Shown in pieces: positions 38,474 through 50,300 of a DNA stretch of 64,000 nt. Under the pieces are notes generated by a model that did not search any database, was not told the origin of the DNA, and worked only from the letters and a program-made list of their open reading frames with translations. Position numbers and translations under genes: made by a program. This DNA comes from an uncultured Pelagibacteraceae bacterium (lineage in GTDB: Bacteria; Pseudomonadota; Alphaproteobacteria; Pelagibacterales; Pelagibacteraceae), in NCBI GenBank assembly GCA_902524595.1, contig CABZDS010000003.1, forward strand, positions 25,769-89,768, read 5' to 3'. Within the stretch, counting starts at the first letter, position 1, and every line of letters begins with the position of its first letter.

Positions 38474-39277
38474 ATGAAAATTTTAAAAAATATTTTTGAA
38501 CTAAATAAGGCAGTAAAAAATTACAAAAATGTTGGATTTGTACCTACAATGGGGGGTATTCATAAAGGCCACATATCTTTAATAAAAATTTCACAAAAAA
38601 ATAACAAAGAAACAATAGTAAGTATTTTTGTCAATCCAACACAATTTAATCAGAAAAAAGATTTTAAGAATTATCCTAGGAATATAAGAAGAGATATTTC
38701 AATATTAAAAAAACTAAAAGTTAATTATTTATTTTTACCCGAGGTAAATGAAATATATAAAAATAAAATGAAAAATTTTAAACTCAATAAATCTGATAAA
38801 ATTTTATGTGCTAAATATAGAAAAGGTCATTTTGAGGGTGTACTAAACGTGATGAATAGATTGTTATCTATTGTTAAATCTAAACACGTTTATATGGGTG
38901 AAAAAGATTTTCAACAATACATGTTAATTAAAAGAATATTAGGTAAAAAATATAAAATAAATATTATTAGTTGTCCTACCATTCGAGAAAATAATAAAAT
39001 TGCTTTATCCACAAGAAACAAATTGTTAAATAAATCATACATAAAAAAAGCATCAAAAATAGCCATCAAAGTAGATAATTTAAAAAAATTATCAAAAATG
39101 AATAAATCTGTGGATTTGTCAAAATTTAAGAATGAGCTTGAAAATAAATTTAAAATTAAAATCGATTATCTTGAATTTAGAGATGAAAAAAAAATGAAAT
39201 TAGACAATTTTAAATCTAGATACAGACTATTTATTGCTTATTATATTAATGGAGTAAGATTGATTGATAATTTTTGA
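38474..39277 (+). CDS. panC: pantothenate synthetase (pantoate-beta-alanine ligase)
   Basis: 267 residues. The nucleotidyl-transferase HIGH-like motif is TMGGIHKGH (25-33), followed by VSIFVNPTQF, KDFQQYMLIKR and TIRENNKIALSTRN. Joins pantoate and beta-alanine with ATP in vitamin B5/CoA synthesis. No panB or panD is seen nearby. It is divergent from galU and its end abuts mgtE. Confidence 0.95.
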   Translation: MKILKNIFELNKAVKNYKNVGFVPTMGGIHKGHISLIKISQKNNKETIVSIFVNPTQFNQKKDFKNYPRNIRRDISILKKLKVNYLFLPEVNEIYKNKMKNFKLNKSDKILCAKYRKGHFEGVLNVMNRLLSIVKSKHVYMGEKDFQQYMLIKRILGKKYKINIISCPTIRENNKIALSTRNKLLNKSYIKKASKIAIKVDNLKKLSKMNKSVDLSKFKNELENKFKIKIDYLEFRDEKKMKLDNFKSRYRLFIAYYINGVRLIDNF

Positions 39278-40651
39278 TTACAAAAAATAAGCTCCCACAC
39301 CTAAGAAAGACACAAATCCAATTACATCTGTTATTGTAGTAACAAATACACTAGACGAAATTGCAGGATCAATTTTCATTTTATTCAATGTAACCGGCAC
39401 TAAAATACCAAAAAGACCTGCAACTATCATAGTTAAAACCATTGAAATTGAAATTATTAGGGAGAGCTGAATATCATTGAACCATAGTTGAACTATCAAT
39501 GAACTAATAATTGCAAAAATAACTCCATTTAAAACTCCAATATTAAATTCTTTAATAATATTATTCGTAAAATTATTTTTTGTTAAATCCTGTGTTGCTA
39601 AAGATCTTACTGTCACAGCTAATGTTTGCATACCAGCGTTACCGCCCATTGATGCTACGATTGGCATTAAAAAAGCCAATACTACCATTTGTTCTATAGT
39701 GGCACCAAATAAACTAATGCAATAAGTTGCAAGAAATGCAGTAAACAAGTTTAATAACAACCAATTAAATCTTCTCTTCGTTTTTGTTATTACTCCATCA
39801 GTAATTTCTTCGTCACCTACTCCAGCTAATCTAAGTACATCTTCCTCAGCTTCTTCTTTTAATACAGTTAAAACATCATCATAAGCTATCATCCCAACTA
39901 ATTTGTCAGACTTATCCACTACAGCTGCTGAACTCAAATTATAATTTTCAAATAAATTACCGACTTCCTCTCTATCCATATCAACCGGTATTAATGTTTG
40001 AGATTCGGCCATAATAGACATCATTTTTGTGTCTCTTGGAGTTCTTAATACTCTTGATGAAGGAACTGTACCAATTGGTTTGAATTCTTGATCAACAATA
40101 AATATTTCGAGAAATTCTTCAGGAAGCTCTTTATTTTCTCTGAGATAGTCTATCGTTTGTCCTACAGACCAATTACTTGGTATAGCTGTAAATTCACGCT
40201 GCATTAATCTAGCAGCAGAGTCTTCTGGATAACTTAAGCTTTCAAGTAATGCAAATCGGTCTTTTGGAGGTAATGAACCAAGGATTGTATTTTTATCTTT
40301 CTCATCTACATTTTCTAAAATTTTAATTGCATCATCTGACTCTAAATTTTTTAGTATGTTTACTATTGAATCAGATGATAAATAAGCAATCATCTCAGAC
40401 TGAATTGACTCATTTAATTCAACAAAAACTTCAGGATCAACCTTGAAACTATTTAATTTTATTAAATTTTCTCTATCATTTTGACTTAAATGTTCAATTA
40501 TGTCAGCAGCATCTGCTGGGTGCATTGCATTGAACGAATTTGTAATAAATCCAGCATCATTTGTGGCAATTTTATCTGTGACAACTTTGATAAATTCTTT
40601 GTTAAATTCAAAGTTAACTTTTTTATCTTTTATTTTTTTCACTATAGTCAT
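39278..40651 (-). CDS. mgtE: MgtE-family magnesium channel/transporter
   Basis: 457 residues: an N-terminal superhelical MgtE_N domain (about 20-145), two CBS domains (about 150-270) that sense Mg, and a C-terminal five-helix pore with MPIVASMGGNAGMQTLAVTVR and ISSSVFVTTITDVIGF. A start at 40798 would overlap the divergent lipB and adds an unrelated hydrophobic stretch, so 40651 is chosen. The gap to lipB is about 60 bp and must hold both promoters. Confidence 0.93.
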   Translation of the reverse strand: MTIVKKIKDKKVNFEFNKEFIKVVTDKIATNDAGFITNSFNAMHPADAADIIEHLSQNDRENLIKLNSFKVDPEVFVELNESIQSEMIAYLSSDSIVNILKNLESDDAIKILENVDEKDKNTILGSLPPKDRFALLESLSYPEDSAARLMQREFTAIPSNWSVGQTIDYLRENKELPEEFLEIFIVDQEFKPIGTVPSSRVLRTPRDTKMMSIMAESQTLIPVDMDREEVGNLFENYNLSSAAVVDKSDKLVGMIAYDDVLTVLKEEAEEDVLRLAGVGDEEITDGVITKTKRRFNWLLLNLFTAFLATYCISLFGATIEQMVVLAFLMPIVASMGGNAGMQTLAVTVRSLATQDLTKNNFTNNIIKEFNIGVLNGVIFAIISSLIVQLWFNDIQLSLIISISMVLTMIVAGLFGILVPVTLNKMKIDPAISSSVFVTTITDVIGFVSFLGVGAYFL

Positions 40652-40712
40652 AAAATTTACCTTTAATTTAGTTGGCACTATTAATACAAAATAAAAATAA
40701 TACAAATTTATA

Positions 40713-41336
40713 ATGACAATAGAGATCAAAAAGTCAGTAAAACCAATAAAATACAAATCTGCGATTGGTATACTTGAAGATAGATTGCACCAAATCAAGG
40801 CAAATAAAAATAAAGAACTTATTTGGTTACTTGAACATGAAGAGATTTACACTGGTGGTACAAGTTTTAGTGATAATGAGATTTTAGATAAATCTATAAA
40901 CTTTATTAAAACGAATAGAGGTGGAAAAATAACATATCATGGTCCTGGTCAATTAGTTTTTTATTTTGTAATAGATTTAAACAAAAGAGGTAAGAATATA
41001 AAAAAAATTATAACTGCTATAGAAAAGACAATTATAGATACTTTAAAAAATTATAATATAAAGTGTTTTGCTGATAGAAAAAATATTGGAATTTGGTTTG
41101 AGCACAAATCTGGTAAAATAGATAAAATTGCAGCAATAGGCATAAAAGTAAAGAAATGGATTGCTTATCACGGCTTTGCATTAAATATTTCTAATGATCT
41201 TAATGTATATAAAAAGATAGTTCCTTGTGGAATTAGAGAAAGAGGAGTTTCAAATTTAAATAAGATAAAAAAACAAAATTATAAAAATATTGAAGATGAT
41301 TTAATAAAAAATTTTTTATCAAATATTAAAAATTAA
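40713..41336 (+). CDS. lipB: octanoyltransferase (lipoate biosynthesis)
   Basis: 207 residues. Moves octanoyl from acyl carrier protein to lipoyl domains. The LipB signature [16 protein letters not shown] is at 69-84, catalytic K145 lies in [10 protein letters not shown] and catalytic C172 in VPCGI. The end overlaps the convergent pseudouridine synthase by about 11 nt. Confidence 0.95.
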   Translation: MTIEIKKSVKPIKYKSAIGILEDRLHQIKANKNKELIWLLEHEEIYTGGTSFSDNEILDKSINFIKTNRGGKITYHGPGQLVFYFVIDLNKRGKNIKKIITAIEKTIIDTLKNYNIKCFADRKNIGIWFEHKSGKIDKIAAIGIKVKKWIAYHGFALNISNDLNVYKKIVPCGIRERGVSNLNKIKKQNYKNIEDDLIKNFLSNIKN

Positions 41337-42234
41337 GTCTTTTTATTTTTAGCATATTTCTAAAATAATCTGGTGGAGTGGCTCTAAAGGTAAATTTTTT
41401 TTCATTTATTTTAAATTTTATTTCATAAGAGTGTAACATTAAATTTTTATTATTTATTTTTGAGATATTTGTTGAATTATATTTCTTATCACCAATAATG
41501 GAGTTTCCTAAATTAAATAATTGTTTTCTTAGTTGGTGTTTTCTCCCTGTAATTGGATTTAGTTGAATAAAGGTTGCATTATTATTTTTATCTAAGATTT
41601 CATATTTTGTTTCAGCTTTTTCAATAATTTTTTTTTTATTTTCAAATCTTATTAAGTCATCTTTAATCATACCTTTGTCATTTAAAATTAATTCACCATT
41701 ACATATTGCTAAATAAGTTTTATAAATTTTTCTTAGTCTAAATAGTGAAGTTAGTAACTGGGCTGTTTCTCTATTCTTTGCAATTACAAAGACACCCGAA
41801 GTATCTTTATCTAATCTATGGACGGAAAATGGTTTCTCATCTCTAAATAAATTACTTTTTGCAAATATATCAATTATATTCTTCTTAGATTTTGTGCCAC
41901 CCTGTACTGAAATTCCTGATTGTTTATTTAGAACTACAAAGTTATCATTATTTTCAATTATTAAATTTTCGTTTTCTTTTATAATTTCATTGCTAGGATT
42001 ATATTTTTCCTTACTTTGCTTTATAATTTTTTTAAATTGAATATTGTGCAGTTCAATTTTGTCGTTAAATTGAATTTTTTTTGAGCTTTTAATTTTTTTT
42101 TTATTTAACTTAATTCTTCCATTCCTTAAGTTTTTTTCAATTAAGCTTTGTGGAATTTGACCAAAATAATTTCTTAAAAATCTATCAATCCGCATACCAT
42201 TGAACGTCTTATCAACGTTTAATAGCTTTTTCAT
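41326..42234 (-). CDS. RluC/RluD-family large-subunit rRNA pseudouridine synthase
   Basis: 302 residues: N-terminal S4 RNA-binding domain ([31 protein letters not shown] in the first 50 residues) and catalytic domain with [16 protein letters not shown], whose aspartate is the nucleophile. Isomerises uridines in 23S rRNA; RluC-type target sites are likely but not provable here. It lies 10 nt after rplQ on the same strand. Confidence 0.9.
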   Translation of the reverse strand: MKKLLNVDKTFNGMRIDRFLRNYFGQIPQSLIEKNLRNGRIKLNKKKIKSSKKIQFNDKIELHNIQFKKIIKQSKEKYNPSNEIIKENENLIIENNDNFVVLNKQSGISVQGGTKSKKNIIDIFAKSNLFRDEKPFSVHRLDKDTSGVFVIAKNRETAQLLTSLFRLRKIYKTYLAICNGELILNDKGMIKDDLIRFENKKKIIEKAETKYEILDKNNNATFIQLNPITGRKHQLRKQLFNLGNSIIGDKKYNSTNISKINNKNLMLHSYEIKFKINEKKFTFRATPPDYFRNMLKIKRLNF

Positions 42235-42244
42235 TTATTTAATT

Positions 42245-42685
42245 TTAAGCAGTTGCTTCTTTTGGAGGTTCTTTTTTTTGATCTTTTGCTGGATCTTTCT
42301 TCTTTTTATCTACTCTTTTTGCTTCAACATCCCTGTCTACAAACTCAATTACAGCCATTGGAGCGTTATCACCATATCTAAATCCAGCCTTGATAATTCT
42401 TGTATATCCACCCTTTCGATTTTCATATCTCTTAGAAAGAGTTTTTTTTACTTTGTTTGTAGATTTAATATCTTGTAACTTTGAAATTAAAGTTTTTGTA
42501 TTAGACAATGTATCTTTCTTGCCTAATGTTATGATTTTGTCAGCTTGAGGTTTTAAAACCTTTGCTTTTGGTAAAGTAGTTGTAATTTGCTCATACTTAA
42601 TTAATGAATTAAGCATATTTTTAATTAGAGCTTTTCTATGTTCTGAAGTTCTGTTGAGCTTTTTATAGCCCATTTTATGTCTCAT
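42245..42685 (-). CDS. rplQ: ribosomal protein L17
   Basis: 146 residues. The N-terminal conserved core [21 protein letters not shown] is preceded by MRHK, and a charged Lys/Glu/Pro-rich C-terminal tail (after about residue 118) extends beyond the usual length. Follows rpoA with a one-base overlap as in the alpha operon. Confidence 0.97.
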   Translation of the reverse strand: MRHKMGYKKLNRTSEHRKALIKNMLNSLIKYEQITTTLPKAKVLKPQADKIITLGKKDTLSNTKTLISKLQDIKSTNKVKKTLSKRYENRKGGYTRIIKAGFRYGDNAPMAVIEFVDRDVEAKRVDKKKKDPAKDQKKEPPKEATA

Positions 42686-43713
42686 TAGATAGCTTCCTCT
42701 AGTTTTTTAGATAATTCAGCAATATTATCTGGTGGCCAGTTTGGAATTTCCATTCCAAGATATAATGACATCCCTGTTAATACTTCTTTAATCTCATTTA
42801 ATGATTTTCTTCCAAAATTAGGTGTTCTTAACATTTCACCTTCTGATTTTTGCACTAAATCACCAATATAGATAATATTATCATTTTTCAGGCAGTTCAT
42901 TGATCTTACAGAAAGCTCTAACTCATCAACTTTTCTTAACAAATTCTTATTAAATTCTGGCTCTGAAGGTTGCTCTTTAATAATAACTTCTTGAGGTTCA
43001 TCAAAGTTAACAAACATTCCTAGTTGATCTTGGAAAATCCTTGCAGAATATGCAACAGCATCTTCTGCTGAGATTGATCCATTTGTTTCTACTTCCATTG
43101 TTAACTTATCGTAGTCTAAGGCTTTTCCTTCTCTAGCTGTACTTACAGAATAGGAAACTTTTTTAACTGGACTAAATAATGAGTCTATTGGAATTAAGCC
43201 TAATGGTGGTTCTTCTGGTTTATTCATATCTGCTGAAACATATCCTTTTCCAGTCCCTACTGTCATTTCCATATGAAACTTAGTATTTTCATCTAGATTA
43301 CAAATAACTAAATCTGGATTTAAAATTTCAATATCAGCGACAGGTGTTATATCAGATGCCTTTATTTCTCCAGGACCTTTCGCATCAAGTATTAATTTTT
43401 TTGGTTGATCAGATGAACTTTTAAGAGCTAAAGATTTTATATTTAATACTATATCTGTCACATCTTCTCTTACACCTTTTATCGATGTAAATTCATGCAA
43501 TACACCATCTATTTGAATAGATGTAACTGCAGTTCCTCTAATTGAGGATAAAAGAATTCTTCTTAATGAATTACCAAGTGTTAAGCCATATCCTTTCTCT
43601 AGTGGTTCTGCGGTAATTTTTGCAAATGCCTTATCATCACTTAATTGAACATCTAGTTTTGTAGGTTTAATTAATGATTTCCAATTTTTTGTATTTACTT
43701 CTGTTTGCTCCAT
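42685..43713 (-). CDS. rpoA: RNA polymerase alpha subunit
   Basis: 342 residues. The N-terminal assembly domain carries [22 protein letters not shown]. The C-terminal DNA- and activator-binding domain carries [23 protein letters not shown] and [14 protein letters not shown]. It overlaps rpsK upstream and rplQ downstream by one base each. Confidence 0.98.
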   Translation of the reverse strand: MEQTEVNTKNWKSLIKPTKLDVQLSDDKAFAKITAEPLEKGYGLTLGNSLRRILLSSIRGTAVTSIQIDGVLHEFTSIKGVREDVTDIVLNIKSLALKSSSDQPKKLILDAKGPGEIKASDITPVADIEILNPDLVICNLDENTKFHMEMTVGTGKGYVSADMNKPEEPPLGLIPIDSLFSPVKKVSYSVSTAREGKALDYDKLTMEVETNGSISAEDAVAYSARIFQDQLGMFVNFDEPQEVIIKEQPSEPEFNKNLLRKVDELELSVRSMNCLKNDNIIYIGDLVQKSEGEMLRTPNFGRKSLNEIKEVLTGMSLYLGMEIPNWPPDNIAELSKKLEEAI

Positions 43714-44013
43714 TAAACTCTCCTTTTTTTAGGTGGTCTCGTTCCATTATGTGGCATTGGTGTTGTGTCTTTAATTGATATGATTTTAAAACCTCTAGCT
43801 TGTAAAGCTCTTAAAGCAGTTTCTCTTCCAGATCCAGGTCCCTTAACTTCAACAGAAAGAATTTTCATACCAACTTCTAAAGCTTTTGCAGCGGCTGCAT
43901 CTGCAGCAACTTGTGCTGCATATGGTGTGGATTTACGAGAACCTTTAAACCCTTTTTGACCAGCAGATGCCCAAGAAATTATATTTCCATTAGTATCAGC
44001 AATAGATACAATA
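43713..44013 (-). pseudogene. rpsK: ribosomal protein S11, 3' part, 5' end replaced at duplication joint
   Basis: Reading on the minus strand, about 100 residues of S11 are present from T-I-V-S-I-A-D-T through [18 protein letters not shown] to [13 protein letters not shown] and a stop overlapping rpoA. The N-terminal part is missing because the sequence runs into tuf at 44014. Shared bases extend the S11 frame by S-F-N-N before it is lost. An intact rpsK must lie elsewhere. Confidence 0.93.
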
Positions 44014-44495
44014 GTATTATTAAAACTGGTGATGAAATAGAAATTGTTGGAATAAGAGAAACCAAAAAAACAGTGTGTACTGGTGTAGAAATGTTTAGAA
44101 AACTTTTAGACTCTGGTGAAGCCGGAGATAATATTGGTGCTCTTTTGAGAGGAGTTGAAAGGACTGACGTTGAAAGAGGTCAAGTATTATGTAAACCTGG
44201 TTCAATAACTCCGCATACTAAATTTGAGGCACAAGCATATGTATTAAAAAAGGAAGAGGGAGGAAGACATACTCCATTCTTTACAAAATACAGACCTCAG
44301 TTTTATTTTAGAACGACTGATGTTACAGGTGAGGTAGAGTTACCAGCTGGTACTGAAATGGTGATGCCAGGTGATGATGCTAAATTTACAGTTAAATTAA
44401 TTACACCAATTGCAATGGCAGAAAAGTTAAACTTTGCTATTCGAGAAGGTGGAAGAACAGTAGGAGCTGGAGTAGTAACTAAAATTATAGAGTAA
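44014..44495 (+). pseudogene. tuf: elongation factor Tu, 3' fragment
   Basis: Codons 237-396 of tuf (domains 2 in part and 3), identical to 15643-16124. The GTPase domain is missing and the joined upstream DNA is antisense rpsK, so no working EF-Tu is made. An open frame from 43911 through this piece is an accident of the joint. Confidence 0.95.
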
Positions 44496-44502
44496 ACTCC
44501 AT

Positions 44503-44578
44503 AGGAGTGTAGCTCAATTGGTAGAGCGCCGGTCTCCAAAACCGGAGGTTGGGGGTTCGATTCCCTCCGCTCCTGCCA
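44503..44578 (+). tRNA. tRNA-Trp(CCA), copy 2
   Basis: Identical to 16132-16207. Expression from this copy would depend on a promoter inside or upstream of the tuf fragment, as the natural upstream cluster promoter is absent. Confidence 0.95.
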
Positions 44579-44587
44579 GTAAAAATT

Positions 44588-44779
44588 ATGAAAAACCCAT
44601 TAAAATTTATTCAGGAAGTAAAGCAAGAGGCTTTTAAAGTTACTTGGCCCACTGGTAAAGAAGTTATACAGGGTTCTTTGATGGTGGTTGCAATGGCAAT
44701 CGTTGCAGCTTTATTTTTTCTTTTGTTGGATCAGGTCCTTCAATTTTTTTTAGAACTAGTCTTAAAGGTTAATCTGTAA
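44588..44779 (+). CDS. secE: preprotein translocase subunit SecE, copy 2
   Basis: 63 residues, identical to the copy at 16217, with the same one-base overlap with nusG. The start is chosen after the tRNA, as in copy 1. Confidence 0.95.
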   Translation: MKNPLKFIQEVKQEAFKVTWPTGKEVIQGSLMVVAMAIVAALFFLLLDQVLQFFLELVLKVNL

Positions 44780-45309
44780 TGAAAAATTGGTATATTGTAC
44801 AATCTCACTCAAGCTTTGAAAATAAAGTTGCACAGGAAATAAAAGAAGAAGCATCAAAAGCAAATCTTGAAGATAAAATTGAAGAAATTATCGTTCCTAC
44901 TCATGATATTACTGAGGTTAAAAGAGGAAAAAGAGTCCAAAGAAAGAAAAAATACTTTCCTGGATATATTTTGTTGAAGAGCGAAATGGATAATACAATT
45001 TATCACATGATTAAGAATTTAAAAAAAGTAAGTGGTTTTTTGGGAACAAAAGGTACTCCAATACCTGTATCTGAAAAAGAAATTGAGAAAATACTTGGTC
45101 AAATTAAAGATGGTGTAGTACAACCAAAATCTGGTGTTGAATATAATGTAGGTGAAAAGGTGCAAGTTATAGATGGACCTTTTGCGTCATTCAGTGGTTT
45201 GGTTGAAGATATAGATGAGGACAAATTAAGATTAAAAGTTTCTGTATCAATATTTGGAAGACCAACACCTGTAGACTTAGAATATAGTCAAGTAGAGAAA
45301 GCGAGCTAA
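44779..45309 (+). CDS. nusG: transcription factor NusG, copy 2
   Basis: 176 residues, identical to the copy at 16408 (NGN and KOW domains intact). Confidence 0.98.
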   Translation: MKNWYIVQSHSSFENKVAQEIKEEASKANLEDKIEEIIVPTHDITEVKRGKRVQRKKKYFPGYILLKSEMDNTIYHMIKNLKKVSGFLGTKGTPIPVSEKEIEKILGQIKDGVVQPKSGVEYNVGEKVQVIDGPFASFSGLVEDIDEDKLRLKVSVSIFGRPTPVDLEYSQVEKAS

Positions 45310-45737
45310 TGGCAAAAAAAGAAATAAGTGGATATATTAAATTACAAATTAAAGGTGGTCAGGCAAATCCAGCTCCACCTGTGGGTCCAGCTTTGGGTCA
45401 AAGAGGGATAAATATTATGGAGTTTTGTAAAGCGTTTAATGAGAAGACAAAATCATTTGCTGGTAAACCAGTCCCGGTTATAATCACAGTATATAAAGAT
45501 AAAAAATTTGACTTTATTATTAAATCACCACCAGCCTCTCATTTTATTAAAGAAGCGGTTAAATTAAAAAGTGGATCAAAAGAACCTGGTAGAAATGTTG
45601 TTGCAAAGATTTCAAAAAAACAATTAAAAGAAATAGCGGAAAAAAAAATGGCAGATTTGAATGCTCATGACGTTGATGAAGCAGCAAAAATTATTGCGGG
45701 ATCTGCAAGATCTATGGGAATTGAGGTTGTGGAATAA
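45309..45737 (+). CDS. rplK: ribosomal protein L11, copy 2
   Basis: 142 residues, identical to the copy at 16938. Confidence 0.98.
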   Translation: MAKKEISGYIKLQIKGGQANPAPPVGPALGQRGINIMEFCKAFNEKTKSFAGKPVPVIITVYKDKKFDFIIKSPPASHFIKEAVKLKSGSKEPGRNVVAKISKKQLKEIAEKKMADLNAHDVDEAAKIIAGSARSMGIEVVE

Positions 45738-46426
45738 TGTCATCGAAAAGATTTAGAAAATTGCCTGAAAAAACTCGAGATTTAAATGCTGATACAGTTG
45801 ATAAGCTAATTCCAATTTTAAAACAAAATTGTACTACTAAATTTGATGAGTCTTTAGATTTAAGTTTACAAATTAATAATAAGCAAAAGAAAAGTGAGAT
45901 TGCAATTAGAACGGCAATCAATTTGCCAGGTGGAACCTCAAAAAAAGTAAAAGTAGCTGTAGTTTGTGAAGAGAACAAATTTCAAGAAGCAAAAGATGCA
46001 GGTGCAGATATTGTAGGTGGAGACGATCTTGTAGAGGAAATTAAAGCAGGAAACATAAACTTTGAAAAATTAATTTGTACTCCAGGAATGATGATTAAAC
46101 TTTCAAAATTAGGAAAAGTTCTTGGTCCAAAAGGATTAATGCCAAATCCTAAATTGGGGTCAGTTACAAATGATATTAAACAAGCTGTCACTAATGCAAA
46201 ATCTGGACAAGTCGAAATAAGAAATGACAAAGATGGAAATATTTGTGTAAGTATTGGAAATAAATCATTTGCTAATGATAAGTTAATAATGAATTTTAAT
46301 GCAATAATAGATGCATTAGAAAAGGAAAAAGCAAACAATACAATTAAAGGTGATTTAATTAAACAAGCTTTTATAACTTCTACAATGGGCGTTTCATACA
46401 AAATTAAATTAGGTAAGAGTTTTTAG
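45737..46426 (+). CDS. rplA: ribosomal protein L1, copy 2
   Basis: 229 residues, identical to the copy at 17366. Confidence 0.98.
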   Translation: MSSKRFRKLPEKTRDLNADTVDKLIPILKQNCTTKFDESLDLSLQINNKQKKSEIAIRTAINLPGGTSKKVKVAVVCEENKFQEAKDAGADIVGGDDLVEEIKAGNINFEKLICTPGMMIKLSKLGKVLGPKGLMPNPKLGSVTNDIKQAVTNAKSGQVEIRNDKDGNICVSIGNKSFANDKLIMNFNAIIDALEKEKANNTIKGDLIKQAFITSTMGVSYKIKLGKSF

Positions 46427-46428
46427 TT

Positions 46429-46938
46429 ATGATGAATAAAGAGCAAAAGAAACAATATATATCTGATATGACAAATCAGTTTGAAAAATCTGAAGCTGTA
46501 ATAGTCACTCATTATCAAGGTTTAACGATGAATCAACTTGATGACTTAAGAGCTAAAATGAGAGAACATGGTATAAAATTTAAAATTACAAATAATAGAA
46601 TAACAAAATTAGCTTTAGAAAGAACAAGATGCAAAGATCTTTCAGACTTGTTTTCAGGCCCTACAGCCGTAGCTTTGTCTGAAGATGCAATTACTTCAGC
46701 AAAAATTTTATCAAATTTTTCAAAAGAAAATGAAAATTTAAAGATTCTAGGTGGAATCATGGGTTCTGAAATTTTAGACGTGGCTGGTGTCAAAAATGTA
46801 GCTACCTTACCTTCTTTGGACGAAGCAAGGGCAAAAATAGTAGGAATATTGAGGTCTCCAGCACAAAAAATGGCAAGTATTTTACTTGCGCCAGCGTCAA
46901 AAATCGCTATTTTAGCGCTCGAAAAATCAAAAAAATAA
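46429..46938 (+). CDS. rplJ: ribosomal protein L10, copy 2
   Basis: 169 residues, identical to the copy at 18058, with the same doubled ATG start. Confidence 0.97.
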   Translation: MMNKEQKKQYISDMTNQFEKSEAVIVTHYQGLTMNQLDDLRAKMREHGIKFKITNNRITKLALERTRCKDLSDLFSGPTAVALSEDAITSAKILSNFSKENENLKILGGIMGSEILDVAGVKNVATLPSLDEARAKIVGILRSPAQKMASILLAPASKIAILALEKSKK

Positions 46939-46956
46939 CCAGGGACAAGATTTATT

Positions 46957-47325
46957 ATGGCTGACTTAAATAAAATTATAGACGACTTATCAAGTTTAAC
47001 TGTTGTAGAGGCAGCTGAACTTTCAAAACAACTTGAAGAAAAATGGGGAGTGACTGCAGCAGCAGCTGTAGCAGCAGCACCAGCAGCAGGTGGAGAAGCA
47101 CCTGCAGAAGAAAAAGATGAATTTACAATTATGCTTACTGCAGCTGGAGATAAAAAAATTAATGTTATAAAAGAGGTAAGATCTATTACCGCTTTAGGAC
47201 TTAAAGAAGCAAAAGATTTAGTTGAAGGTGCACCGAAAGAAGTCAAAACAGGTGTTAATAAAAAAGAAGCCGAAGAGATTAAGCAAAAACTTGAAGCAGC
47301 TGGCGCAAAAGTAGAACTAAAATAA
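46957..47325 (+). CDS. rplL: ribosomal protein L7/L12, copy 2
   Basis: 122 residues, identical to the copy at 18586. Confidence 0.98.
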   Translation: MADLNKIIDDLSSLTVVEAAELSKQLEEKWGVTAAAAVAAAPAAGGEAPAEEKDEFTIMLTAAGDKKINVIKEVRSITALGLKEAKDLVEGAPKEVKTGVNKKEAEEIKQKLEAAGAKVELK

Positions 47326-47343
47326 ATTAGATAGGATTATTCA

Positions 47344-47363
47344 CTGGTTATATTATTAATCAG
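47344..47363 (+). terminator. hairpin between rplL and rpoB, copy 2
   Basis: Same 7-bp stem and 6-nt loop as at 18973-18992; weak, without a T run, so an attenuator or processing site at most. Confidence 0.35.
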
Positions 47364-47371
47364 TAGTTGAG

Positions 47372-50300
47372 ATGCAATTATCTTTTACAGAAAAAAAAAA
47401 TATAAGAAAAAGTTTCGGGAAACTTAAGGAAAGCTTATCAATACCTAATCTTATTGAGGTACAAAAGAATTCTTATAAAGAACTAACAGAATTTAAGAAG
47501 GATGTGGAGCAACATTTAGTCAAAGGTTTTGACAGAGTTTTTAAAAGTATTTTCCCAATTGAAGATTTAAATGATAAGGCAACGCTGGAATATGTTTCTT
47601 ATAAACTAGAAAAACCAAAGTTTGATGTTGAAGAATGTATTGCTAGGGGTCTTACATATTCTGCAGCTTTGAAATGCACCCTTAGGTTAGTAGTTTACGA
47701 AATTGATCAAGAGAATAATACTAAAGATGTTTTATCTGCAAAGGAACAAGAAGTATATATGGGTGAAGTTCCAATGATGACAAACAGTGGAACATTCATA
47801 ACAAATGGTGTTCAAAGAGTTGTCGTTAATCAGATGCATAGAAGTCCAGGTGTATTTTTTGATCATGATAAGGGTAAATCTCATGCTAGTGGAAAGTTAT
47901 TGTTTAATTGTAGAGTAATTCCCAATCGTGGTTCTTGGTTAGATTTTGAATTTGATGTTAAAGATTTATTATATTTTAGAATAGATAGGAAAAAGAAAAT
48001 ATTAGTATCTACTTTATTACAAGCTCTCGGTTTTAATAAAAATGATATTGTTGATGAATTTTATAGAAAAGAAACATTAATATACGATAAAAACTTAAAA
48101 AAGTGGAAAACTAAATTTGATCCAGAAAATTATAAAGCTAAAAATTTTTCAGAAGAAGTAATTGATGCAAAAAATAATAAGATTGTTGTAAAATTAGGAG
48201 AAAAAATTAATTTTTTAACAGCAAAAAAACTTTCAAATGATGGTTTAAAAGAGATATTTATTTCAAGTGAAGCTCTTTATGGTAAATTTTTACATAGAGA
48301 CATTATTGTTGGAGAAGACACTTTTAAAATCGGGACTGAATTAAATGAAACAATCTTAAGTAAAATTGTTGAATCTGATATAAAAACTATTGAAATTTCT
48401 AAAACAAACTCAATAAATAAAGGTCCATATTTACTATTGAGTCTTTTTAATGATAAAAATGAAAATAAAAATGATGCAATTACTGAAATATATAAAGTTT
48501 TAAGACCAGGAGAACCTCCAACAATAGAAATAGCAACTCAAATATTTAACAATTTATTTTTTAGTTCTGATAGATATGACCTTTCAGATGTTGGTAGAGT
48601 AAAGATGAATTCAAGATTGGAATTAACTTGTTCTGATAAGATTACAATATTAAGAAATGATGACATATTAGCAATAATTCAGAAAATGTTAGATCTTAGA
48701 GATGGAAAAGATGAAGTAGACGACATTGACCATCTAGGAAATAGGAGAGTAAGGTCTGTAGGAGAGCTCGTTGAAAATCAAGCACGTATCGGTGTTTATA
48801 GAATGGAAAGAGCAATTAAAGAAAAAATGACAACTCTTGATGTAGAGTCAGTAATGCCTCAAGACTTAATTAACGCAAAACCTCTTACAATTTCTTTGAA
48901 AGATTTTTTTGCTACCTCGCAATTGTCTCAATTTATGGATCAAACTAATCCTTTATCTGAAATAACCCATAAAAGAAGAGTGTCCGCACTAGGCCCAGGA
49001 GGTTTAACAAGAGAAAGAGCTGGGTTCGAAGTAAGAGATGTTCATCCAACTCATTACGGGAGAATTTGTCCAATCGAAACTCCTGAGGGTCCAAATATTG
49101 GTTTAATAAATAGTTTGTCTACTTATTCAAAAATAAATAAATATGGTTTCATTGAAAGTCCTTATAAAAAAGTAAAAGATGGAATAGTTCAGAGCAATAT
49201 AGAGTATCTATCTGCAATGGAAGAAACTAAATTCACAATTGCGCAAGCAAATTCCTTGATTGATAAAAACGGCAAATTTACTGAAGAACTTGTCTCATGT
49301 AGGCAAAATTTAAATTTTATATTAGCCAAACCTGAAAATATTGATTATATCGACGTATCACCAAAGCAACTTGTATCAGTTGCTGCTTCACTTATACCGT
49401 TCTTAGAAAATGATGATGCTAATAGAGCATTAATGGGTTCAAACATGATGAGACAGGCAGTTCCATTATTAAAACCTGAAGCTCCACTTGTGGGAACTGG
49501 TATCGAAAGTGATGTTGCTCTCGATTCAGGTGTAACTATTGTTGCAAGACGAGACGGAGTTGTTGATAAAATTGATGGAAAAAGAATAGTTATTAAAGCT
49601 TCTAGTGAAAAAGATTATTCTAAATCAGGTGTAGATATCTATAATTTACAAAAATTTAAAAGATCTAATCAAAATACATGTATAAATCAAAAACCATTAG
49701 TACGAGTTGGTGATAAGGTTAAATCTGGTGATATTATAGCTGATGGTCCATCCACTAAAGTTGGAGAACTTGCTTTAGGTAAAAATGTGACCGTAGCTTT
49801 TATGCCATGGCAAGGTTATAACTTTGAAGATTCAATATTGATCTCAGAGAGATGTGTAACTGATGATGTATTTACGTCAATTCATATCGAAGAATACGAA
49901 GTAATGGCCAGAGATACTAAATTGGGTGAGGAAGATATTACAAGAGATATTCCAAATGTTAATGAAGAATCTTTAAAAAACTTAGACGAATCTGGAATAG
50001 TTTATATTGGAGCGGAAGTAAAACCCGGAGATATTTTAGTAGGAAAAGTAACACCCAAAGGAGACACCGCTTCAGGTCCTGAAGAAAAATTACTAAGGTC
50101 AATTTTTGGAGAGAAAGCTATTGATGTAACTGATACCTCATTAAAAATGCCAAGTGGTAGTGGGGGTATTGTAGTAGATGTAAGAGTATTTAATAGACAT
50201 GGTATTGATAAAGATGAAAGATCAATAACTATAGAAAGAGCTGAAATTGAAAGTGTTCAAGAAGATAAGAAAGTCGAGGAAGAAATTTTAGAAAGAAGTA

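Larger units (their letters stand above)
27957..44013. other. 16-kb block inverted relative to the ribosomal cluster
   Basis: The block runs from a cut gatB to a cut rpsK and is inserted between the two direct copies of the 12.3-kb segment. Its rpsK-rpoA-rplQ order is on the minus strand, whereas S10-operon genes at 58.7-64 kb are on the plus strand and would normally lead via the spc operon into rpsM-rpsK-rpoA-rplQ on that same strand. The block therefore looks like downstream chromosome read backwards. Confidence 0.8.

Noticed and set aside
43911..44495. Open frame spanning antisense rpsK and the tuf 3' end
   Set aside because: Its first about 35 codons are antisense rpsK and the rest is truncated tuf; it is an accident of the duplication joint, not a gene.
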